From NCBI GenBank assembly GCA_002686465.1, contig NZCP01000029.1, positions 1-18,878 of the forward strand: DNA of 18,878 nucleotides, read 5' to 3'. The stretch comes from Candidatus Woesebacteria bacterium (GTDB lineage Bacteria; Patescibacteriota; Microgenomatia; UBA8517; UBA10165). The translations under genes and the position numbers were made by a program. This document shows, piece after piece, positions 13,463 through 18,878 of the stretch. The notes beneath the pieces are model-generated. The model searched no databases, was not told the DNA's origin, and was given only the letters and a program-made list of their open reading frames with translations. Each line of letters opens with the position of its first letter. Within the stretch, counting starts at the first letter, position 1.

Positions 13463-15373
13463 TCAAAGTTGGTCCAGCAATTTTTTCATCTTAATTGAAG
13501 CTACCCCAATTACTTTATCTGCTCCGCCATAATAGATTATCAAGTCTCCACCCTTTACTACCGCGCCACAACTAAAAATCGTTGAACGCCGAAGACCTGC
13601 TATTTCATAATCTTTTTCTGGTTGGATTAAGGGATACTCAAGCTTGGAAATAATTTTATCTGGGTGCTCTGCATCAAGCAACATGGCTCCCAATCTGTAC
13701 ATGTCGTCTTTTAGTGAAAGTGCATGGAAAATAAGTAGCCAGCCCTTTTCAGTTTTTATCGGCGGCCCTGCAATTCCTACTTTCCTACTGTCCCAACCAT
13801 GTTTTTCAGGGCACAAAATCATCTTTCCACCTAAATATTTATTTTCAAAATTGAGATCATCCACGAGATCTAGCCAAACACACCCACCGATACGATGAAA
13901 TAGCGCATATTTTCCTCTGATTTTTTCTGGGAAAATACAGCCATTTTTGTCATTTCTTTTTGTGTCTGTAACTATAAATGGCTTTTCCCAATTCCACTTT
14001 TGATCCTTAAAATCATCAACTGATATAGAAGTTAATGCAATTCCAGTTCTCCCCACGCCACTATATGCCGTGTAGCACATATACAATTTATTCTCTTCTT
14101 CAAATAAAGTTAATCTCGCATCTTCACAGCCAGAATAAGCATTTGGCTTGGCTTTCATTTCAAATTTTTCTCGAGGGGAATATATTGGCTTATCAAATTT
14201 TTCATCAATTCTGTAGCCGTCTTTGCTAGTCGCATACCCAATGGTCGAAGTGTTGTCTTCTGAAAGGGCTCTATATAGTATGTGAACTTTTTCATTGAGC
14301 ACTACAGCAGTTGGGTTAAATGTGGATTGCGCTTCCCAAGCATTCTCTTTATTGGGAGTTATTATTGGATTTTTATCATAACGCATTAGTTTCAATTCTG
14401 GTTTTCCAAATTTTTTATCAAAGTCCCCTAATAGGTCAGAAAGCAGAGCTTCTGCCACACAAGTCACTGTATCTGCTGCACCATAATAAACTTTCAACGT
14501 GTCACCATCTACATAAGTGGATGTGGGGAAAACAATGTTATTGATCATTCCATGCAATTCATATTCCTCAACTGGAGCAAGAAGAGCTGTTTCATTATTG
14601 GCAATTATTTTTGTAGGATCATCTATATCAAGAAGAGCAGTTTTAATTTCAAACTTAGCTGGCGGCGCGAAGTAGTTGCGGATATAGCTATAAACCATCA
14701 GCCAACCTTTTTTGGTCTTGAATGGAACTGCCCCCACTTCCACATGATCTTCTTTGCGCCTAGATAGTTCTAGCTTATATTTATCTCGCTCTTCATACCA
14801 TTTTTTCCAAAGATCTTGATTTGATATGTCGCCTAATTTATCAAAATAACAAATTGCAATATCAGAAGGCGGATTATCTGTATTGACTGACAACATCACA
14901 GCGTATTTTCCGTTTATCTTTTCTGGAAAAAGCACCATAGCCTTAGCATTAAAAGGTGTTATTAGATATTTTTTATCTACTGTTTTGAAGTCTCTGGTTA
15001 TGGCGAGTGCACTTCTTATGCCACTTGCTGTGTGCGGATAATCAGAAAGAGCAGTGTAAAAAATATAATACGTGTCCCCAATTTTGGTTACTCGTGGATC
15101 TTCACAGCCAAACTGTTCCCATTCATTTTCTGGCGTGACAAACTGCCGGCGATCATAAAATCTATAACCATCCGCACTTCGCGCGTAGCAAATTGTAGAA
15201 AGTTCTAGCTCTTTTCCGTAATAACGAACCTTGTTTGAAATTGCACGATACAACATATGAAAATCGCTGTCTTTTACAATTGATGGATTAAATGTTGCCT
15301 TTGCTTCCCACTGCACACTTTCGTTTGGGGTAAGAATGGGATTCCCATGATAACGCTTCAATAAGGTTCTCAT
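13463..15373 (-). CDS. Tandem GH130/COG2152-like glycosidase or phosphorylase
   Basis: 636 aa made of two five-bladed beta-propeller units of the GH130/PH1107 (COG2152) kind, about 5-318 and 328-636. Each repeats the same landmarks: 'YHGNPILTP' and 'YDKNPIITP', 'ATFNPSIV' and 'STFNPTAV', 'FHMLYRAIS' and 'VHILYRALS', then GCEDPRVTK (89-97) and GCEDARLTL (415-423). The EDPR-type acid site is intact in unit A; unit B has Ala for Pro. Family members cleave or phosphorolyse beta-mannosides. The substrate here is unknown. No signal peptide is present, so it is probably cytoplasmic. It overlaps the upstream 522-aa gene by 4 nt. Unit B may be less active or structural. Confidence 0.85.
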   Translation of the reverse strand: MRTLLKRYHGNPILTPNESVQWEAKATFNPSIVKDSDFHMLYRAISNKVRYYGKELELSTICYARSADGYRFYDRRQFVTPENEWEQFGCEDPRVTKIGDTYYIFYTALSDYPHTASGIRSALAITRDFKTVDKKYLITPFNAKAMVLFPEKINGKYAVMLSVNTDNPPSDIAICYFDKLGDISNQDLWKKWYEERDKYKLELSRRKEDHVEVGAVPFKTKKGWLMVYSYIRNYFAPPAKFEIKTALLDIDDPTKIIANNETALLAPVEEYELHGMINNIVFPTSTYVDGDTLKVYYGAADTVTCVAEALLSDLLGDFDKKFGKPELKLMRYDKNPIITPNKENAWEAQSTFNPTAVVLNEKVHILYRALSEDNTSTIGYATSKDGYRIDEKFDKPIYSPREKFEMKAKPNAYSGCEDARLTLFEEENKLYMCYTAYSGVGRTGIALTSISVDDFKDQKWNWEKPFIVTDTKRNDKNGCIFPEKIRGKYALFHRIGGCVWLDLVDDLNFENKYLGGKMILCPEKHGWDSRKVGIAGPPIKTEKGWLLIFHALSLKDDMYRLGAMLLDAEHPDKIISKLEYPLIQPEKDYEIAGLRRSTIFSCGAVVKGGDLIIYYGGADKVIGVASIKMKKLLDQL

Positions 15374-16938
15374 GTTATGTTTAACTGCGCCGACCCTGTT
15401 GCTTTTAGCTGATTAAGGAAAGTTGGTAAATATACATAAGCGACATTTACATTAGTATCTGAGCCACCGTAATAAATAAATAGCATATCACCAACGATAG
15501 CTGATCCACAAGAAAATACCACTCCCGGCTTATATCCATTGTTTTCATAGTATCTGTCAGGTTCAATTAGTGGCTTTTTTGCTCGGCAAAGAATTTTTTC
15601 AGGCTTATCATAATCAAGAAGCATTATTCCAATTTTGTATCTACCATAATCCTTCACATCCATTGCGTGATAAAAAACAAGCCAACCATCATCTGTCGCA
15701 ATTGGCGGAGGGCCTGGACCCCTCAAAAAACTATCCCAACAGTTGACGCGTTCTGTTGTGCTGAAATGACTCTCTATATAGGCACCATCTTCAAACTCCA
15801 AATCATCGAGATAATCAATTTGAACTCTAGGTGTAATACTATGAAGAATTGCGTATTTGCCGTTTATCTTTTCTGGAAATATTACCCAATTTTTATGCGC
15901 TTCCCCTGGTTTTGATATTATTTTCGGATCTGCCCACTTATCCCAATTTTTATTAAGAAAATCACTTTGATCGATCGAAGTGAGCGCCAGCTTAGGAGCA
16001 CTCCTCCCATCATAAGCTACATAAACGACATAATATTTATCACCGATTTTAGTTAATCTCGGGTCTTCACACCCCCCACCTCCACCACCTCCTGAAAAAT
16101 GCTGAAGTGAGCAATAATTCCCAGTATTTAGCTCGAAATGATTTCTTGGCAGATAAATTGGAGATTCGCGATTTTCAAAATTCACCCCGTCTTCACTATT
16201 TGAGTAACCCCAAACAGAAGTGCCACTATCACCAACCGCGCGGTAAACCAAATGCACTTTCCCTTCATCATAAACTGCTGTCGGGTTAAAAACAGCTATG
16301 CTTTCCCATTCATCATCGCCCTTGGGCTCCAAAAGTGGGTTCCCGCCATGTTTATTTAGTTGTGGATGGAAATTTAATTCTGTGTGTAATGCAAGCACTC
16401 TTGCAAAATTCAAATGCGTTATGGCATAAATATCACTCTCCACTTCCCAATACGAAATAATTTTATCTCCGAGCTTCACGGTGCCCAAACTTTCCACTTT
16501 TTTCCCAAGCCATTGATTAGTTCTTTTCCACAAAGTACGCCCCTGTTTCCAGCCTTCCATTTTAACTCGCAATTCAAGAGCATCCGGACCATTTACTACC
16601 GAAACGACTAAATTTTCCCCATCTTGAGTTACGGGTTTCTTTTGCTCTTCCCAAGCAATTAAGTCTTTACTGCTTGCACTAAAGGGGATGTATTTATCAT
16701 TAATTTTTTTTAGATAATTAATAAAATACAAATTTCCTTTCTTAAAGGCTATATAATTTTTTGTTTTACTAATATCAATTGGTTTTTTATTTTTTACAAT
16801 TACAGAAGATTTAGAATAAGGATTAAATTCACAACCGTCAGAAGAGTAATCTACACTAAAACTATTGTTGTCAGGCAGTCTTTTGAAAAGAAAGACTTTT
16901 TCATCTACTTCCAAAACACCGAGTCCAAGAACCGGCAT
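15370..16938 (-). CDS. GH130/COG2152-like glycosidase with a degenerate N-terminal part
   Basis: 522 aa. Residues about 190-522 form one complete GH130-like propeller: KHGGNPLLEP, WESIAVFNPTAV, VHLVYRAVGDS, CEDPRLTKIGDKYYVVYVAY and the final 'YYGGSDTNVNVAYV'. Residues 1-185 look like a decayed propeller half or partner domain, with repeating 'SxDxxxF' blade turns and no EDPR. Just before the EDPR there are seven glycines (283-289) that the two related units downstream lack. It has no signal peptide. It is translationally coupled with the 636-aa gene by ATGA. The pair would supply three full propellers. Function, probably beta-mannoside or oligosaccharide phosphorolysis, is inferred from the family. 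Confidence 0.83.
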   Translation of the reverse strand: MPVLGLGVLEVDEKVFLFKRLPDNNSFSVDYSSDGCEFNPYSKSSVIVKNKKPIDISKTKNYIAFKKGNLYFINYLKKINDKYIPFSASSKDLIAWEEQKKPVTQDGENLVVSVVNGPDALELRVKMEGWKQGRTLWKRTNQWLGKKVESLGTVKLGDKIISYWEVESDIYAITHLNFARVLALHTELNFHPQLNKHGGNPLLEPKGDDEWESIAVFNPTAVYDEGKVHLVYRAVGDSGTSVWGYSNSEDGVNFENRESPIYLPRNHFELNTGNYCSLQHFSGGGGGGGCEDPRLTKIGDKYYVVYVAYDGRSAPKLALTSIDQSDFLNKNWDKWADPKIISKPGEAHKNWVIFPEKINGKYAILHSITPRVQIDYLDDLEFEDGAYIESHFSTTERVNCWDSFLRGPGPPPIATDDGWLVFYHAMDVKDYGRYKIGIMLLDYDKPEKILCRAKKPLIEPDRYYENNGYKPGVVFSCGSAIVGDMLFIYYGGSDTNVNVAYVYLPTFLNQLKATGSAQLNIT

Positions 16939-16944
16939 ACATTC

Positions 16945-16950
16945 ATTATA
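16945..16950 (-). promoter_or_regulatory. -10 box of the GH130 operon
   Basis: Consensus TATAAT on the minus strand, 6 nt before ATG 16938. The region upstream is very AT-rich and no clear -35 is seen. Confidence 0.4.
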
Positions 16951-16982
16951 AACAGAAATTATTAAGAATAAAACAAATTTAC

Positions 16983-17216
16983 TTAACCAATCTTATTTTC
17001 CTGAAAAATTGTGTCCCCAGCTTGTCTCTCCAATATCTCAGGATAATACCTTGGTGCAGGTATTATGATGGTGAACTGGAAAGGTATTTTCTTTTCTTCG
17101 AAAAATGTTGTTTTTGGTTCTATCTGATTGTTTGAGGCTGGAGTTAGAGTCTCGGGCTGACCATCCCTACCGATAGGCTCATGGGTGAATTGTAGCAGAA
17201 AAGAAGAAATACGCGA
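16983..17216 (-). pseudogene. Possible gene remnant without a start codon
   Basis: The 362-bp stretch 16939-17300 has no ordinary gene. On the minus strand, 77 codons stay open (17216 to the stop at 16983) and read like protein: THEPIGRDGQPETLTPASNN early, KKIPFQFTIIIPAPRYYPE later. There is no ATG, GTG or TTG in the upstream part, and I recognise no family. A perfect 9-bp inverted repeat, ATAATACCT / AGGTATTAT (17043-17066), lies inside. It may be the 3' remnant of a lost gene, or chance. Confidence 0.25.
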
Positions 17217-17271
17217 TTAATTTCTTAGTTAATCAATGTGTTAATTACGTAATTAACTCTGGAGTTAACTC
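17215..17271. repeat. Cluster of GTTAA-centred palindromes
   Basis: Three adjoining dyads in 57 bp: GATTAA / TTAATC (17215-17220 / 17229-17234), the perfect 18-bp palindrome GTTAATTACGTAATTAAC (17240-17257) and the perfect GAGTTAACTC (17262-17271). TTAACTC (17253-17259) and GAGTTAA (17262-17268) also form an inverted repeat across TG. The shared GTTAA word suggests a repeated protein-binding site or a recombination-type site rather than a transcript hairpin. Location: between the broken kinase and the GH130 operon. Confidence 0.55.
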
Positions 17272-17300
17272 GGTGGTTCTCGAGGTGTGAAGTCGAATGG

Positions 17301-17792
17301 TTATTCTCCACCTGGTGCGAAAGTTATTAATTTAAGAATTTCTTTTGGACTGCGTGTCGCGTCGATAAACTCAATTCCCAAACTTTTAGCTTTCTGCTCT
17401 AATCCTTGGCCCCACTCTACAGCAATTTCTCGCTGATATTCTGTATTCCCCATTGAATTCTCTCGTGACTCATGCGCTAATCTTTCTTTTTGGAGTTCGG
17501 GATTAATCTTCAAGAAAAATACCTTATCAAATAACTTTAACATGTCAAAAAGATTTCCAGACGACCCAAACATATAAACATCAGGATTTTTGCTTAAATA
17601 ACTTTGTAGAAACTTTTTATCCCAAAGGAACGAATTGTTGTCCAGAAATTCCTTGTCTAAACCCTCTTGATGAGCAATTTTGTTTCCCTCCCCATCATAC
17701 CAAGAAGATAAACCCTCTATTAAATCTGAATCAACCGCATTGATGCCTAATTTTCTTAATTCAGACGAAATATAAGTTTTTCCCTTCTTTAA
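17301..17792 (-). pseudogene. Broken P-loop nucleotide/shikimate-kinase-like gene
   Basis: 163 open codons that read like a small P-loop kinase common in Patescibacteria: GKTYISSELRKLGINAVDSD at the front, then NNSFLWDKKFLQSYLSKNPDVYMFGSSGN, then LFDKVFFLKINPELQKERLA (pattern given in parts). The Walker A glycines and first beta-strand that should precede GKT are missing. In frame, a stop (TAA) comes just five codons before GKT, and no start codon lies ahead of the internal ATG at 17573. A one-base shift in the AAAAA run would join it to an upstream GTG, but still without a Walker A glycine. An N-terminal truncation by deletion is the simplest reading. Confidence 0.6.
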
Positions 17793-17837
17793 TTAATTCC
17801 TTACTTCCCAAAGCCTGGGATAGCGATCCCACCCGTA

Positions 17838-18665
17838 TTACACAATATATATATCTTGCCTGTAGTCGCTTTCGCCCACCAGCTCGCACTTTCCTTGAAG
17901 TACCCTCTCAAATGGAAGACACGAGGGGCATCCATCCCCCTTTGAACAATTAAAGTGACCAAGTTTCCGCGCTAGGGCGACTTTTTTGGCTATTTCTAAA
18001 ACACGGTCTTTTGCTTCACCCAAGCTCGGAAGCGTTACTCGCTTTGGTGTATCTTCCCGATCCAAGTACCAATAACTGGCTCCTGCAACTTTTCTTTTTT
18101 GACAATTTGTTGCAAGCAAAAGATATATAGGAAGCTGTAGGGAATCGGGGTCCTCATCTGCCTTACCTGTCTTAAAATCTACAATATGTACGCTATCTCC
18201 TTCCGGGATATATTCAAGCCAGTCAATTTTCCCACATAAAATAAGATTGTCTTCCTCTGAAAACCAAAAATAGGGAAGCTCTTGGTTGATTTTTACAGCT
18301 TTGTTCAAAATAATCCCGGGATTTTTTATTACCCTTTTTATCATCTCCTCACCCCTCCCTTTGTATACATTCTCCTCCTCCTTGTCTTTAAAACCCCCGA
18401 GCTTTCCAGAAACTTTTTCCCAAGCAGCCTTATACTTGTCAAGAAGCGGCTCTTTTAAGCGTTCTTCAACCGGTAATGTCGATAAAGACTCAATAACCTC
18501 GTGTACCACCTGTCCCAAAGCCAAGGGCGGCTGCATTATGGTCACTTTGTGCCCTGTTTTTGGATCTTTATATACATTGCGTAGAAAATACATGCGCGGG
18601 CAACGTAAATAGTCCATCATCGAGGAGTGCGAAACCCATATGGCTGAAAATTTATCACGAAGCAT
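17838..18665 (-). CDS. PD-(D/E)XK nuclease, RecB/Cas4-like, with a likely Fe-S cluster
   Basis: 275 aa. Nuclease motifs in order: SHSSMMDYLRCPRMYFL (12-28), H55 in GQVVHEVIE, GKIDWLE (D148), VDFKTGK (D163, K165) and QLPIYLLL (Q177). C22 together with C240, C246, C249 and C260 gives the one-plus-three Cys arrangement of AddB/Cas4/Dna2-type 4Fe-4S nucleases. Such enzymes trim DNA ends in repair or CRISPR adaptation. No cas genes or repeats are in this window, so a stand-alone repair role is more likely. It is 12 nt after the slipin-like gene, so co-transcribed. No helicase domain is attached. Confidence 0.85.
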   Translation of the reverse strand: MLRDKFSAIWVSHSSMMDYLRCPRMYFLRNVYKDPKTGHKVTIMQPPLALGQVVHEVIESLSTLPVEERLKEPLLDKYKAAWEKVSGKLGGFKDKEEENVYKGRGEEMIKRVIKNPGIILNKAVKINQELPYFWFSEEDNLILCGKIDWLEYIPEGDSVHIVDFKTGKADEDPDSLQLPIYLLLATNCQKRKVAGASYWYLDREDTPKRVTLPSLGEAKDRVLEIAKKVALARKLGHFNCSKGDGCPSCLPFERVLQGKCELVGESDYRQDIYIV

Positions 18666-18677
18666 GAGATATAAACC

Positions 18678-18878
18678 TTAAGATCTGGAAGTCTTCTTAA
18701 CAAAACCCTCAAAGGCACGTAGCACCTCAAGTGGGGTGACAAAAACAATAGTATTGTTTTTGTCAGCAGACAACTCATTTAATGTTTGAAGCGTCCTAAT
18801 ATGAAGACCCCCTGACGTCTTTGATAATTTAGAAGCCGCATCTGAAAGATTTTTTGCTGCTGCCTTTTCTCCCTCTGC
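18678..18878 (-). CDS. SPFH/Band 7 (stomatin/slipin-like) protein, C-terminal end only
   Basis: 66 residues before the stop; the start lies beyond the window. AEGEKAAAKNLSDAASKL, then LHIRTLQTLNELSADKNNTI and VFVTPLEVLRAFEGF, match the end of slipin-type SPFH proteins: the alanine-rich coiled-coil tail followed by the conserved 'RxLQTLxE' and 'LPxE'-like region. These proteins oligomerise at the membrane. The nuclease follows 12 nt later. A partial view, but the family looks clear. Confidence 0.75.
   Translation of the reverse strand, partial: AEGEKAAAKNLSDAASKLSKTSGGLHIRTLQTLNELSADKNNTIVFVTPLEVLRAFEGFVKKTSRS

Noticed and set aside
17807..17832. Terminator after the nuclease gene (GGGAT / ATCCC dyad)
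   Set aside because: The stem is only 5 bp and no T run follows on either strand.
17838..18665. Cas4 of a CRISPR system
   Set aside because: No cas1/cas2, no repeat array and no interference genes are in the window; the Cys layout is shared with other repair nucleases.

Overview
The window looks like a chromosome segment of a Candidate Phyla Radiation (Patescibacteria) bacterium, most likely of the Microgenomates (OP11) type. This is an inference from the gene set. The genome is fairly AT-rich and tightly packed. Ribosomal protein L31 carries a basic C-terminal tail. Release factor 1 is unusually short. The rpsF-ssb-rpsR cluster runs straight into proteases, with no rplI (L9), a gene reported missing from the OP11 group. 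TGA serves as an ordinary stop (hisS ends in TGA), so this is not a TGA-recoding lineage.

Layout. Bases 1-2416 (minus strand) form an operon: an MBL-fold hydrolase, the replicative helicase dnaB, and a SAM methyltransferase cut by the window edge that starts inside the dnaB tail. Bases 2515-3674 (plus) hold two overlapping genes for exported or anchored proteins, one Ig-like and one with two OB/DUF5666-like repeats. Bases 3676-5995 (plus) hold a promoter, a 15-codon peptide with two adjacent His codons, four RNA segments able to form exclusive hairpins, hisS, and an EamA-family transporter joined to hisS by an ATGA overlap. Bases 5996-6673 (minus) encode a polytopic membrane protein. Bases 6734-7928 (plus) hold a structured leader, rpmE (L31) and a domain-1-less RF1. 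Bases 7946-13414 (minus) run ychF, rpsF, ssb, rpsR, ctpA, an HtrA-type protease and an HTH protein in transcription order. Bases 13463-16938 (minus) are two overlapping GH130/COG2152 glycosidase-like genes with three full beta-propellers between them. Bases 16939-17300 have no convincing gene but hold a cluster of palindromes. Bases 17301-18878 (minus) hold a broken P-loop kinase, a RecB/Cas4-type nuclease with a likely Fe-S cluster, and the end of a stomatin/slipin-like protein.

The most interesting object is the region before hisS (3676-3842). It reads as a classical transcription attenuator: a near-leaderless His-containing leader peptide, a 1:2 hairpin, an 11-bp 2:3 antiterminator and a 3:4 intrinsic terminator, all correctly spaced for ribosome stalling at His codons. 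It would make histidyl-tRNA synthetase, and probably the coupled transporter, respond to charged tRNA-His. A second candidate is the rpmE leader, where a strong Shine-Dalgarno sits inside a nested stem and has two possible anti-SD partners. A third theme is that several operon-head genes have a -10 box 6-12 nt before the start codon, which implies leaderless mRNAs, while internal genes such as ssb and prfA have recognisable ribosome binding sites.
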